Numbered from the stretch's first letter, positions 1 to 8,280 are shown. The stretch is 47,454 nt of DNA from Clostridia bacterium (GCA_017624285.1 JAGANI010000041.1:1-47454), one strand, 5' to 3'. Program-made: numbers and translations. The notes: generated by a model from the letters alone, not told the origin.

Positions 1-2
1 CT

Positions 3-128
3 ATATACGGCTATAGTAAAAAGTTACCGTATGCAAAGCAAGCATTTGGTAAAAAAATAAACTTTCAAATAGTAATTAAAGACGGATATTTACTGTTGGG
101 TACGCCGGTTATTTACGGTAGTTATTAG
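3..128 (+). CDS. C-terminal end of a YwmB-like protein (5' truncated)
   Basis: An open frame runs in from the left edge and stops at TAG 126-128, leaving 41 residues. The end reads GKKINFQIVIKDGYLLLGTP, followed by a short hydrophobic tail. This resembles the C-terminus of the YwmB family, which in Bacillota often sits near murA, spoIID and spoIIQ. The next gene being SpoIIQ-like supports the reading. Only the tail is visible, so no domain can be confirmed and the assignment is tentative. Confidence 0.45.
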   Translation: MYGYSKKLPYAKQAFGKKINFQIVIKDGYLLLGTPVIYGSY

Positions 129-156
129 TTTAAGCGCAAAAAATTTATTTTACAAG

Positions 157-184
157 GTATAAAGTGGTAAAAATCGGTCAATAA
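157..184 (+). promoter_or_regulatory. Possible forespore-type (SigF/SigG-like) promoter of the spoIIQ-like gene
   Basis: GTATA at 157-161 is followed 14 bases later by GG at 176-177 and an A-rich stretch. This loosely resembles the GYATA / GGnnAnA layout of early forespore promoters. No good TTGACA/TATAAT pair was seen in 129-213. The match is partial and rests mainly on the fact that spoIIQ is SigF-dependent in Bacillus. Confidence 0.3.
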
Positions 185-213
185 ATTTACCACAAAACAT
201 AAGGAGTCTTATT

Positions 214-840
214 ATGAATAATCAAAAAAAAGTAAAAACTACAAGAGAACTTTGGTTTTACATTGCGTTAGGTATTTGTTTAGTGGCGTTAATTTTATCG
301 GCAACTTTATACTTTTCAATAAAAGATAGTAAAACCAATAATTTAGGTGATTTAGTCACAGATATCCCCACTACGGAAGACCCCGTTGTTACCCCTGACG
401 AGCCTGAAGCCCCAACCGTATCACAAATATTATTTATTATGCCGGTAAATGGTAGCGTGCTTAAAGAGTATAGCGAAGTCCCTGTATTCAACTCTACGTT
501 AAATAGGTATTCAGCGCATATGGCGCTTGATTTTTCCGCTTCGGCAGGTAGTCCCGTTTACGCCGTTTTAGATGGTGAAGTGGTTGACGTAACTACGTCA
601 ATAACTAAAGGCGTTACGGTAAAAATAGATCACGGCAACGGTTTAGTTACCGTTTATAATTCCTTAGAAGACGCTTTAGACGTCGAGGTCGGCACACTTG
701 TTAAAACAGGCGACGTAATCGGCAGGGTAGGTACTACTAATAGGCAAGAGTATTCAGACGGCGCTCATTTACACTTTGAAGTTTACGAAAACAATGAAGT
801 TATTAATCCTGAAAAATATCTTACGTTAGATGAAAAATAG
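214..840 (+). CDS. spoIIQ: SpoIIQ-like M23 (LytM) peptidase, membrane anchored
   Basis: 208 residues. One membrane segment lies at about residues 13-36, followed by a short acidic and proline-rich linker and a LytM/M23 domain at about 95-205. All four metal-site residues of active LytM enzymes are visible: H102 and D106 (HMALD) and H185-x-H187 (HLHFEV). In Bacillus SpoIIQ this site is degenerate, whereas clostridial SpoIIQ proteins can keep it, so this copy could bind zinc. SpoIIQ sits in the forespore membrane and pairs with SpoIIIAH to link forespore and mother cell during engulfment. AAGGAGT at 201-207 sets the start. A generic M23 cell-wall peptidase remains possible, but the YwmB-like neighbour favours the sporulation role. 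Confidence 0.68.
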   Translation: MNNQKKVKTTRELWFYIALGICLVALILSATLYFSIKDSKTNNLGDLVTDIPTTEDPVVTPDEPEAPTVSQILFIMPVNGSVLKEYSEVPVFNSTLNRYSAHMALDFSASAGSPVYAVLDGEVVDVTTSITKGVTVKIDHGNGLVTVYNSLEDALDVEVGTLVKTGDVIGRVGTTNRQEYSDGAHLHFEVYENNEVINPEKYLTLDEK

Positions 841-844
841 CCCT

Positions 845-882
845 AAAAAACAAAACGGTATACTACGTTGTGTGTTGTTTTT
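845..882 (+). terminator. Rho-independent terminator after the spoIIQ-like gene
   Basis: AACG 854-857 pairs with CGTT 866-869. Beyond a bulge, CAA and A-run pair with TTG and a T-run ending at 882. The loop holds GTATACTA. Confidence 0.5.
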
Positions 883-925
883 AATAATATTAAGTATTTA
901 ATAAACTAAGTAATAAATATAAATC

Positions 926-967
926 CCCCCGAATATGATATTAAAAAGTATCCTATTTGGGGGTTTT
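926..967 (+). terminator. Strong hairpin plus T4 directly before the M1 peptidase start
   Basis: CCCCCGAATATGATA (926-940) pairs imperfectly with TATCCTATTTGGGGG (949-963). The first ten positions pair (one G-U) and one mismatch follows. TTTT follows at 964-967, and the ATG of the next gene is at 970. It could be a second terminator or a translation-control hairpin, because the only G-rich sequence available as a ribosome binding site is its 3' arm. Confidence 0.5.
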
Positions 968-969
968 GT

Positions 970-2442
970 ATGAAAAAATTAGTTTCTTTCTTACTTGTAA
1001 TCGTATCGGTTTTTAGCGCTGTTTTTATCGTAGGGTGTAAAGGCTGTAAAAAACCTGAATCCGTCAATTGCCACGATTATAAAATAAACGTTACGTTTGA
1101 CGATAAAAATATGCTTTTAACTGGATACGAAGTCGTTACGTTTTATAACTATACTGATACTACCATTACCGAATTAAAGTTTAATTTATACGGTAACGCT
1201 TATAGAGAAGGCGCAAAATTTGCTCCTATTTTATGCGGACAAACTGCTTTGGCATACCCAAACGGTTTAAATTACGGCTATATGACGGTGGATGGGGTGG
1301 AAGTTTTAGGTAGTCAAGTAGATTATTCTATCGGTGGGGACGATAAAAACGTTTTAATTATCCCACTATCTACGGAAATTTTTCCAGAAGAATCAATCAC
1401 GGTAAAAATCGACTTTACCTTAAAATTAACAAATTCTTTAACGCGCACCGGTTATAACGATAAAACTATAAATTTGGGCAATTTTTATCCAATATTATGC
1501 GCGTATGCTGACGATGGTTTTAAAGAGTGCCTTTATTACCCTATTGGTGATCCGTTTTATTCAGACTATGCAAATTATACCGTTACTTTAACTTTAAACG
1601 AGGGCTTTAACGTTTGTTCAAGCGGGGTTTTATTTGATAGTAAAAAAGTAGATGGTACTGCTACTTTAACGTATAAAATTCAAAACGCAAAAGACTTCGC
1701 TTTTGTGTTGTCGGATTGTTTTGATATGGTAACGGGGTCGGTAAACGGCATTACCGTTAATTATTACTACGTAACTGATACCGAGCCTAAATTAACGTTA
1801 AATAGCGCGATTGATGCTATAAAAACTTTTTCTAACCTATTTGGCGATTATCCGTACAAAACGTTTTCAGTTGCTGAAACTGGGTTTTACCAAGGCGGTA
1901 TGGAGTATCCCGCTATGGTTATGATAAGCGACGCGTTGCAAGATCGTAGCGCAATTAGCGAAGTAACCGTGCATGAAACCGCCCATCAATGGTGGTACGC
2001 GTTAGTTGGCAACGACGAGGTTAATTACGCTTTTTTAGACGAGGGCTTAACGGAGTATTCCGTGGCGCTTTTTTACGAGTTAAACCCAAATTATGGTTTC
2101 ACCCGTGCAGAAGTTATCGGCATGGCACATAAAAGTTACCAAACGTATTGTAGCATTTACGATAGGCTTTTTGGTGGCAAAGATACGTCTATGTGTCGTT
2201 CTTTAAGCCAGTTTACTTCTGAGTACGAGTACGTAAATATCGCATACATAAAAGGCGCGCTTATGTTTGATTATCTTCGCATAGCCGTTTCAGATGAAGT
2301 ATTTTTTAAGGGATTAAAAAATTACGTTAAAAATTACTCTTTTAAAAATGCCACTCCAGACGCTTTATTCGGTACTTTTGAAGCATTAGCTGACACTAAC
2401 GGGTTTTTTAATAGTTGGGTTAGTGGCGAAGTCGTAATTTAG
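970..2442 (+). CDS. M1-family (gluzincin) metallopeptidase lipoprotein
   Basis: 490 residues. The N-terminus is a lipoprotein signal with cleavage before Cys23 (FIVGC). The catalytic domain has the M1 zinc signature H335-E-T-A-H339 followed by QWW, with the third ligand E358 in LDEGLTEY. GGMEYP at about 309-314 sits where M1 aminopeptidases have their GxMEN substrate motif. Residues 35-270 resemble the N-terminal beta domain of the family. The C-terminus lacks the long ARM-like domain of full aminopeptidase N, so this is a short M1 form. It should act outside the cell, bound to the membrane. No usual AGGAGG lies upstream; GGGGG at 959-963 inside the hairpin is the only candidate. No clear terminator follows. 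Confidence 0.82.
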   Translation: MKKLVSFLLVIVSVFSAVFIVGCKGCKKPESVNCHDYKINVTFDDKNMLLTGYEVVTFYNYTDTTITELKFNLYGNAYREGAKFAPILCGQTALAYPNGLNYGYMTVDGVEVLGSQVDYSIGGDDKNVLIIPLSTEIFPEESITVKIDFTLKLTNSLTRTGYNDKTINLGNFYPILCAYADDGFKECLYYPIGDPFYSDYANYTVTLTLNEGFNVCSSGVLFDSKKVDGTATLTYKIQNAKDFAFVLSDCFDMVTGSVNGITVNYYYVTDTEPKLTLNSAIDAIKTFSNLFGDYPYKTFSVAETGFYQGGMEYPAMVMISDALQDRSAISEVTVHETAHQWWYALVGNDEVNYAFLDEGLTEYSVALFYELNPNYGFTRAEVIGMAHKSYQTYCSIYDRLFGGKDTSMCRSLSQFTSEYEYVNIAYIKGALMFDYLRIAVSDEVFFKGLKNYVKNYSFKNATPDALFGTFEALADTNGFFNSWVSGEVVI

Positions 2443-2555
2443 TATAAAAAGTGTAAAAAAGTCAAGCGACCCCTTCAAAAAAGAGAATTTTTAAAAAATT
2501 TAGTAATATTTTTAATAAAATATATAAACTTTTAAAAAATAAAAAACTTCTTGCA

Positions 2556-2584
2556 TTGACAAACGGTTGTTTATGTGATAAAAT
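2556..2584 (+). promoter_or_regulatory. SigA-type promoter for the LRR lipoprotein
   Basis: TTGACA at 2556-2561, a 17-base spacer, and TAAAAT at 2579-2584 preceded by TGA (extended -10). It overlaps an upstream GTG at 2575, which rules that codon out as the start. Confidence 0.85.
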
Positions 2585-2622
2585 CATTTAGTAAACTTAT
2601 CGGCAATTTCAAGGAGTTTTTT

Positions 2623-3585
2623 ATGAAGAAACTTTTAAAAATCGTATTTTGTTTAATGTTATCGGCAGTTTTCTGCTTTGGCTTTACCGCTTGTAATAAT
2701 GACGACGGTTCTACCGGCAATAAAAATACAAGCATTAAAAAGAGGGGTGATACTTACGTATTAAACGTGTATGCAACTTCTTACGGTGAGGACGGCAAGG
2801 CTGACACCGTTTTTGATGGGGACGATTTAAAGTACACCACCAAATCTGGCGACGTTGTTGACGTAACCATTATCGGTGCAAACGCGTTTAAGGGTAACGA
2901 CACCTTAGAAACTATCGTTATTCCTTCTACCGTAACTGAAATCGGCGCAGGCGCTTTTGCTGAAATGACTGCTTTAAAAACTTTAGAACTTCCTTTTGCA
3001 GGTTCTAAGTTAGATGCTGTTAACGAAGCAAGACTTATCGGTTACCTTTTCGGTACGGAAGCTTACGACGGTGGTATTGCTTGTACGCAAACCGTTAGCC
3101 CCGCTGCAGATAGCTCGGCTGAAGCAACAACTTCCGTTTACTATTTGCCCCAAACTTTAACCACAATCAAAATCAACTATACTGGTAGTGATGCTTATAC
3201 GCTTCCTCAATATACTTTCAGTGGTTTATCTGTTACAGATATTCAGTTATCTGGTAACATCACTAAGATTGATAACGGCGCGTTCAAAGGTTCTTATATC
3301 TACTCAATTGATATTCCCGCAAGCGTAACTGAAATCGGCGACGAAGCTTTTGCATCTTGCCCACGTCTTACTGAAGTTGATTTTTCCGCTAACACTGTAT
3401 TAGAAACTTTAGGTAATAAAGCTTTCTTATCGTTCAAGGGTGTAAGTCTTACTTTCCCCGCATCGCTTAACAGTGTTGGTGATTACTGTTTTGAAAATTC
3501 CACCGCATCGCAAATTACTATTCCTAATACAAATTGCGTTTACGGTGTACATCCTTTCAACGGTTGCGACAACTTACCTTTATAA
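2623..3585 (+). CDS. BspA-like leucine-rich-repeat lipoprotein
   Basis: 320 residues. It has a lipoprotein signal ending at Cys24 (GFTAC), then a short Asn/Asp-rich linker. The body carries LRR_5/BspA-type repeats, recognisable as IxIPxxVTEIGxxAFxxxxxL (for example AGAFAEMTALKTLELP and EAFASCPRLTEVDF). Proteins of this type are surface proteins for adhesion or substrate binding in gut bacteria. The start at 2623 is chosen because AAGGAG at 2611-2616 is well spaced and the promoter -10 lies over the longer frame's GTG. A second protein of the same type is encoded at 26122. The partner is unknown. Confidence 0.8.
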   Translation: MKKLLKIVFCLMLSAVFCFGFTACNNDDGSTGNKNTSIKKRGDTYVLNVYATSYGEDGKADTVFDGDDLKYTTKSGDVVDVTIIGANAFKGNDTLETIVIPSTVTEIGAGAFAEMTALKTLELPFAGSKLDAVNEARLIGYLFGTEAYDGGIACTQTVSPAADSSAEATTSVYYLPQTLTTIKINYTGSDAYTLPQYTFSGLSVTDIQLSGNITKIDNGAFKGSYIYSIDIPASVTEIGDEAFASCPRLTEVDFSANTVLETLGNKAFLSFKGVSLTFPASLNSVGDYCFENSTASQITIPNTNCVYGVHPFNGCDNLPL

Positions 3586-3592
3586 AATAAAT

Positions 3593-3617
3593 AAAGCACC
3601 CGTTTGGGTGCTTTTTT
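3593..3617 (+). terminator. Rho-independent terminator
   Basis: AAAGCACCC (3593-3601), loop GTTT, GGGTGCTTT (3606-3614), T-run to 3617. Confidence 0.9.
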
Positions 3618-3633
3618 GTAAATAGGAGATAAT

Positions 3634-4407
3634 ATGCACGAAGTTTTAAATAAAAAAGGCTTTATATGCGATATGGACGGCGTTATCTATCACGGCAACA
3701 AAGTTTTGGACGGTGTTAAAGATTTTGTTAACTGGATGATCGCAAACAATAAAAAGTTCGTCTTTTTAACCAACAGTCCCGAAAAAACCCCGCACGAGCT
3801 TTCTATGAAGCTGGCGCGTATGGGTTTAGAAGTTTCTGCCGATCATTTTTATACCAGCGCTATGGCTACGGCAGAATTTTTGCATAGCCAAGCCCCCGGT
3901 TGTACGGCGTACGTTATTGGTGAAGCCGCTTTAACCAAGGCTATGTATGATAAACATATTTATATGAACGACGTCAACCCCGATTACGTCGTTTTAGGTG
4001 AAACTAGAACTTACAGTTTTGAAAAGATTGAAAAGGCAATCGCTCTCGTAAACAAGGGCGCAAAACTTATCGGCGCAAATCCAGATACCGTTGGCGTTAC
4101 CGAAACCGGTATTATGCCTGCAACTGGCGCGTTAATTTCCCCGATAGAAATCGCTACCGGTAAAAAGGCGTATTTCGTTGGTAAGCCCAATCCGTTAATG
4201 CTACGTCACGGTATTAGGCTTTTAGATTGCCGTAGTTCTGAAATTGCTTTTATCGGCGATAGGATGGATACTGATATTATCGCTGGGATAGAGTCTAACG
4301 TTGATACTGTTTTAGTTTTAAGCGGGGTTACCGCTAAGGAAGATATTCAATCTTTTCCGTATAGACCTAAATACGTATTAAATGGCGTTGGCGACTTGTT
4401 AAAATAG
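3634..4407 (+). CDS. NagD-type (HAD IIA) sugar-phosphate/nitrophenyl phosphatase
   Basis: 257 residues, the usual length for the NagD/AraL group. HAD motif I is D13-M-D15-G (ICDMDGVIYHG). Motif II is FLTNSPEKT, motif III uses the Lys of VGKPNP, and motif IV is FIGDRMDTDI. A C2-type cap lies between motifs II and III, typical of HAD subclass IIA. Such enzymes hydrolyse small phosphate esters (nucleotides, sugar phosphates) in the cytoplasm; the exact substrate cannot be told. ATAGGAGAT just upstream is the ribosome binding site. The gene sits alone between two terminators. Confidence 0.85.
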   Translation: MHEVLNKKGFICDMDGVIYHGNKVLDGVKDFVNWMIANNKKFVFLTNSPEKTPHELSMKLARMGLEVSADHFYTSAMATAEFLHSQAPGCTAYVIGEAALTKAMYDKHIYMNDVNPDYVVLGETRTYSFEKIEKAIALVNKGAKLIGANPDTVGVTETGIMPATGALISPIEIATGKKAYFVGKPNPLMLRHGIRLLDCRSSEIAFIGDRMDTDIIAGIESNVDTVLVLSGVTAKEDIQSFPYRPKYVLNGVGDLLK

Positions 4408-4410
4408 TAT

Positions 4411-4437
4411 AAAAAGCACCCGTTGGGGTGCTTTTTT
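4411..4437 (+). terminator. Bidirectional terminator between the HAD gene and ttcA
   Basis: AAAAAGCACCC (4411-4421) pairs with GGGTGCTTTTT (4426-4436). A on one side and T on the other let it serve both convergent genes. The stem is nearly the same as the one at 3593. Confidence 0.88.
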
Positions 4438-4446
4438 AATGATTTA

Positions 4447-5196
4447 TTATAAAATAGTGTCAATTTGGTCGATATATTTATCAAATAAATTATACCTTTC
4501 AGGATGGGTGAGTGCTGTAAACATCATTTCACGCACGTTGGGTATTTTTTGCTGTAAATCACGTATAATATCTTTAATTTCTTCTCTCTTAGTATTTTGG
4601 TTAGCAGGGCAACAACTTTTAACTATCGGTAAATTTCCCTTAGCGTAAGCGTTGATGTCGCACTCCCTTAAGTACATCATGGGGCGTATCATGGTTAAAT
4701 TCGTACGGTCTAAATAGCTTTTTGGCGCAAAGGTCGAAAGCCTGCCTTCATAAAAAAGTGATAAAAGCAGGGTGTCAAGCATATCGTCGCGATGATGCCC
4801 AAGCGCCACCTTATTAAAGTTAAGCGCAACTGCTTTATTATATAATGCCCCTTTACGCATTTTAGAGCATAACGCGCACGGGTTGGTTTCTTTACGTACG
4901 TCAAAGATAATTTCACCAATTTCCGTCTTTTCAATATATAATGGGACGTCTAAATCATCACATAATTTTTGTAAAGGCGCAAAATCAGTCGTTTTCCCAG
5001 TAAAAGATATATCAACGGTTATGGCTATAAGGTCAAATTGTTCGGGGGCAAAACGTTTGTAGCTTGCTAAAAGTTTTAGCAAAGTTACGCTATCTTTCCC
5101 GCCGGAAAGCCCCACTGCAATTCTATCACCATTTTTTATCATTTTGTAGTCGGTTACTGCTTTACGCATACCCGATAACAATTTTTGAAGTTCCAT
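4447..5196 (-). CDS. TtcA-like tRNA thiolation enzyme (PP-loop ATPase)
   Basis: 249 residues. The PP-loop SGGKDS is at 31-36. Three cysteines match those that hold the iron-sulfur cluster in TtcA: C107 and C110 (PCALC) and C195/C196 (SCCPANQ). GHHRDD at about 133-138 is the other conserved family block. TtcA makes 2-thiocytidine at tRNA position 32 using ATP and sulfur. Related clostridial paralogues may thiolate other positions, so the substrate is inferred. GGGAG lies just upstream of the ATG. Its presumed promoter would overlap that of the divergent gene at 5284. Confidence 0.8.
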   Translation of the reverse strand: MELQKLLSGMRKAVTDYKMIKNGDRIAVGLSGGKDSVTLLKLLASYKRFAPEQFDLIAITVDISFTGKTTDFAPLQKLCDDLDVPLYIEKTEIGEIIFDVRKETNPCALCSKMRKGALYNKAVALNFNKVALGHHRDDMLDTLLLSLFYEGRLSTFAPKSYLDRTNLTMIRPMMYLRECDINAYAKGNLPIVKSCCPANQNTKREEIKDIIRDLQQKIPNVREMMFTALTHPERYNLFDKYIDQIDTIL

Positions 5197-5220
5197 AAAC
5201 CACTCCCGTTTTTTAATCGG

Positions 5221-5249
5221 TTGACAATCTTTTTATATAATATTATACT
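5221..5249 (+). promoter_or_regulatory. SigA-type promoter for the export protein gene
   Basis: TTGACA 5221-5226, 17-base spacer, TATACT 5244-5249. On the other strand TATAAT (complement of 5242-5247) overlaps this -10 and may serve ttcA, with a less ideal -35. Confidence 0.82.
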
Positions 5250-5283
5250 AAAAGAGATAAAAAAGCAAAGGATTTTATCAAAA

Positions 5284-5889
5284 ATGGAAAACGTTACCTT
5301 ATTTTTACTATCTATTTTTGGCGAAAGGCTCGCTACGGTTATCGGCGCAATGATACCTCTTATTGAACTTAAAGGCTCAATAGTGTTTGCGCGTGGCGTT
5401 GGGCTGAGTTTTTTTGAAGCTTTTTTATATTCCTTTTTAGGGTCTACGTCTGTGTTTTTTATAGCGTACTTTTTATTTGTACCAATATTAAATTTGTTAA
5501 AAAAGATAAAGTTTTTTAATCTTTTTGCGCTTGCTGTGGAAGATTATTTTACCGATAAATCTAAAACGACGGGTAACGTTGGCAATGGTTTATTAAATAA
5601 AATTATAACAGTTTTTATCTTTGTCGCTTTGCCATTACCTTTAACAGGCGTATGGACGGGGTCGGTTATTGCTTTGTTATTAGGGCTAAAATTTAAATAT
5701 GCTTTTCCCTCGGTTGCGTTAGGTAATCTAGTGGCTGGTTTAATAATTTCTGTCTTAGCTGAACTTTTTTTACCTTATTTAAATATTATACTAAGCGCTT
5801 TATTTATAATAGCGTTAGTACTTTTTATAGTTTTAGTTGTAAAAATTATTTTACGTATGCAAAAAATTAGGGCAAATTCATCAAATTAA
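5284..5889 (+). CDS. Small multidrug export family membrane protein (COG2426)
   Basis: 201 residues and strongly hydrophobic. The order is a segment with AMIPLIELKGSIVFARGVGL, a second helix around FLGSTSVFFIAYFLFVPIL, a short charged loop, then helices with FVALPLPLTGVWTGS and a long C-terminal pair. The IPxxELKGSIxxA and PLPxTGxWTG blocks are typical of the 'putative small multi-drug export protein' family. Export activity is an annotation of the family rather than something visible here. The start at 5284 is preferred over an upstream in-frame start at 5185, because the promoter lies between them and AAAGGA (5267-5272) precedes it. Confidence 0.78.
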   Translation: MENVTLFLLSIFGERLATVIGAMIPLIELKGSIVFARGVGLSFFEAFLYSFLGSTSVFFIAYFLFVPILNLLKKIKFFNLFALAVEDYFTDKSKTTGNVGNGLLNKIITVFIFVALPLPLTGVWTGSVIALLLGLKFKYAFPSVALGNLVAGLIISVLAELFLPYLNIILSALFIIALVLFIVLVVKIILRMQKIRANSSN

Positions 5890-5907
5890 ACGGTTAAAAG
5901 GTGCGTT

Positions 5908-6699
5908 ATGGGCTTATTTAGTTTTTTATTTAAAAGGTCAAAACCTGTCATTGGGCTATGCTTAGGCTCTGGTGGAGCAAAGGGCTTTGCACATCTTGGC
6001 GCATTAAAGGCGTTTGAAGACTTACATATTACTTTCGACGTTGTAGGCGGTACTAGTATAGGTAGCATTATAGGTGCGTTTTATGCGGACGGCTATACGG
6101 TAACAGATATAAACGGTTTGCTTGGTAGTTTAAATATTAAGGAAATGTTAACCGGGTTACCAATAAATATGGATATGTCTGGGATAAATAAAAATATTGA
6201 TAGGGCTATCGGTGGTAAAAGTATTGAGGAGCTTGCAAAACCTTTTGTGTGCGTTGCAACGGATATTGATACTTTTGAAGAAGTTGTTTTTACTTCAGGC
6301 AAGGTAGGGACTGCCGTTTCCGCGTCAAGTTGTTATTTGCCGTATTTTAGACCTGTGGTTGATACCGAAGGTAGGCGTTTAATCGACGGTGCTTACGTAA
6401 ATTCTATCCCTGCAGATAGGGTTAAGGATTTAGGTGCTGATTATATTATTAGCGTCGATTTATCAGCTTTTACTGAGAAAGACTTTAAAAATAAGCAATT
6501 CCCGGGTGCGTCAGATAATCCATCGGAGCAGGGATATAAGCACTCTGATATAATGATAACGCCTAATTTAAAAAATTATAAAGCAACCAACGTCTTTGCT
6601 CGCCACGATATGTACGAGTTGGGTTATAACGCAGTAATGACGCGTGCGGATGAAATTAAGTTAGGGTTAAAAAATGCTAAAAAAAGAAAAACAAAGTAG
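5908..6699 (+). CDS. Patatin-like phospholipase (RssA/YchK type)
   Basis: 263 residues. The oxyanion hole GSGGAKG is at about 20-26. The nucleophile elbow is G48-T-S50-I-G52, and the catalytic aspartate is D160 in IDGAYVNSIP. This is a complete patatin Ser-Asp dyad. These small bacterial patatins are cytoplasmic or membrane-associated lipid acyl hydrolases whose natural substrate is mostly unknown. AAGGTG is upstream, with 18 bases between it and the preceding gene, so the two are probably cotranscribed. An AAAACAA...TTGTTTT stem overlaps its 3' end. Confidence 0.85.
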   Translation: MGLFSFLFKRSKPVIGLCLGSGGAKGFAHLGALKAFEDLHITFDVVGGTSIGSIIGAFYADGYTVTDINGLLGSLNIKEMLTGLPINMDMSGINKNIDRAIGGKSIEELAKPFVCVATDIDTFEEVVFTSGKVGTAVSASSCYLPYFRPVVDTEGRRLIDGAYVNSIPADRVKDLGADYIISVDLSAFTEKDFKNKQFPGASDNPSEQGYKHSDIMITPNLKNYKATNVFARHDMYELGYNAVMTRADEIKLGLKNAKKRKTK

Positions 6700-6720
6700 T
6701 ACGTATACTGTTGTTTTATA

Positions 6721-6751
6721 AAAAAGGCACGCTAAATTGCGTGCCGTTTTT
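6721..6751. terminator. Bidirectional terminator between the patatin and acyltransferase genes
   Basis: GGCACGC (6726-6732), loop TAAATT, GCGTGCC (6739-6745). A5 on the left and T5 on the right fit the two convergent genes. Confidence 0.88.
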
Positions 6752-6759
6752 AATATTAG

Positions 6760-7986
6760 TTATGCATCAAAAAAGTTGCCACCTTTTTTAAGACGGTAAA
6801 ATATCTTTAATGCAACCGCCCATTTTATAGTTTGTTTACCATCTAAAAGTTCAATCCTATAAACGTCTGTACCGTCTTGCAGTTCAAAATATTTCCCTGG
6901 CGAAAAGGGCATTGTTGGGTAAAGTGAAGTGCTAAATTCTTTGCTAATAGGTTTATCCCCTATAACGCCGCTTAATGTAAACTTATCTTTATCAAGTGTG
7001 ATTAAGCAGTCGCCAACAGGTAAATATTTATGTTTTTTATGGTTGACTTGTTTAATTATCCCTTTACCAGTTAAATTAAAGTTTGGGTTAGAAGTAATTT
7101 CATCAATCAAAAGTTTTTCATTATGCTTTGCCCATTTACTAACCAAATTAAAGTAAAGTTTACTACCACTATTTAAGTTAAGTAGCCCGTATTTATCGGC
7201 TTTTACGCTATAATTACAGTTTTTACAAGTCATTGTGTCGCGTTTTGTTTCAAAGGTAAACTCTTTACCACACTCTGGGCATTTAAATAAAACGTTTTCT
7301 AATCCTTCAATTAAATTGCCTTTTTTATAGGGGACTAAAGCAGTTTCTTGCACGGCATATTCGTCAAAATATAAATGCTTTTCTACTGCTAGTTGTACTT
7401 CGTCGTCAGCAGTATTAACAAGCGTTTCTCTATCGTAAAGTTTATATATATCAATGGTAATTTTGCCTGAGCGGAATTTTTTACCCCACTTTGGTTTGGT
7501 AAAGTAACTACCAGATGAATACGCTACGTATACGTCTGCGTTAAGCCACTTTAATGCTTTGCCAGTAGATAACGGTATGGGCGTGCTTGCGCCGTCTTCA
7601 GGCATCATGCCTGCTGGGTATATAACTAACGGCATATCGTTATCAATAACGCGCTTCATCTTTTTTAAATCGACAATAGTTGTTTGAAACTGGTTTTTAG
7701 GTATTACGGCACATGCTTTTAAAAATGGATGTATTGATAAGGATTCATAAAAAGAGTTGCTTATAACGTAATGCGCCCTACCTTTTAAGCAAGCGCAAAT
7801 GCTCATAAAATCTATTGCAGACGCGTGGTTTGCAATTAAAACGTAAGGTTTTTTTGCAGTTAGAGTTTCGTTACGCAAAACTTTAAGCTTAAACTTAAAT
7901 TTAGTCATTATTTTAGAACCCAATTTAAATAAACCAAAAACAAATGGATTTGGTTTTTTATAGACGTTCTTTCTGTTGTTTTTCAT
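6760..7986 (-). CDS. PlsC-like acyltransferase with C-terminal zinc ribbon
   Basis: 408 residues. The N-terminal 1-220 is a lysophosphatidate acyltransferase-like domain with the HX4D site H54-ASAI-D59. The second block is YPAGMMPEDG in place of the usual FPEGTRS. A zinc ribbon follows (C236-x2-C239, C254-x2-C257), then about 150 residues of unknown beta-rich sequence. A plain PlsC is about 240 residues, so the ribbon and tail are extra. It probably moves acyl groups onto a lysophospholipid or another membrane-linked acceptor; the substrate is not visible. A TTGCAC-16-TATAAT promoter and GAGGA precede it. Confidence 0.72.
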   Translation of the reverse strand: MKNNRKNVYKKPNPFVFGLFKLGSKIMTKFKFKLKVLRNETLTAKKPYVLIANHASAIDFMSICACLKGRAHYVISNSFYESLSIHPFLKACAVIPKNQFQTTIVDLKKMKRVIDNDMPLVIYPAGMMPEDGASTPIPLSTGKALKWLNADVYVAYSSGSYFTKPKWGKKFRSGKITIDIYKLYDRETLVNTADDEVQLAVEKHLYFDEYAVQETALVPYKKGNLIEGLENVLFKCPECGKEFTFETKRDTMTCKNCNYSVKADKYGLLNLNSGSKLYFNLVSKWAKHNEKLLIDEITSNPNFNLTGKGIIKQVNHKKHKYLPVGDCLITLDKDKFTLSGVIGDKPISKEFSTSLYPTMPFSPGKYFELQDGTDVYRIELLDGKQTIKWAVALKIFYRLKKGGNFFDA

Positions 7987-8024
7987 ATCAATCCTCTAAA
8001 AAATAAAAAGATTACCACATTTAA

Positions 8025-8052
8025 ATTATATCACTATTTTTTTGTGGTGCAA
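8025..8052 (-). promoter_or_regulatory. Promoter of the acyltransferase gene
   Basis: On the minus strand, TTGCAC (complement of 8047-8052), 16-base spacer, TATAAT (complement of 8025-8030), with TGA before the -10. Confidence 0.75.
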
Positions 8053-8232
8053 ATGCTAAATTTATAATTTTTTTGGGCAGTTTTGCCGTTTTTGTGGCTT
8101 AAGTCGTGTTTTTAGTGGCAATAAAGAAGTAACTTTCCGTTAAAATTTAAGTGTTAAATAAAATCGACAAAAATTGCCAAAAGATATAAGGAAAATAAAT
8201 ATAAATTTATTTTAATTATATAAAAAGGTTTC

Positions 8233-8261
8233 TTGACAAAAGTCCTTTGCTATGATAAAAT
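8233..8261 (+). promoter_or_regulatory. Promoter of the pyrimidine operon
   Basis: TTGACA 8233-8238, 17-base spacer, TAAAAT 8256-8261 preceded by TGA. Between it and the acyltransferase promoter (8053-8232) I see nothing but AT-rich DNA. Confidence 0.88.
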
Positions 8262-8280
8262 ACTTAATAGAAACTTTTAA

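Noticed and set aside
2575-2622. Upstream GTG start for the first LRR lipoprotein
   Set aside because: The codon overlaps the promoter -10 and would put 16 residues before a normal lipoprotein signal.
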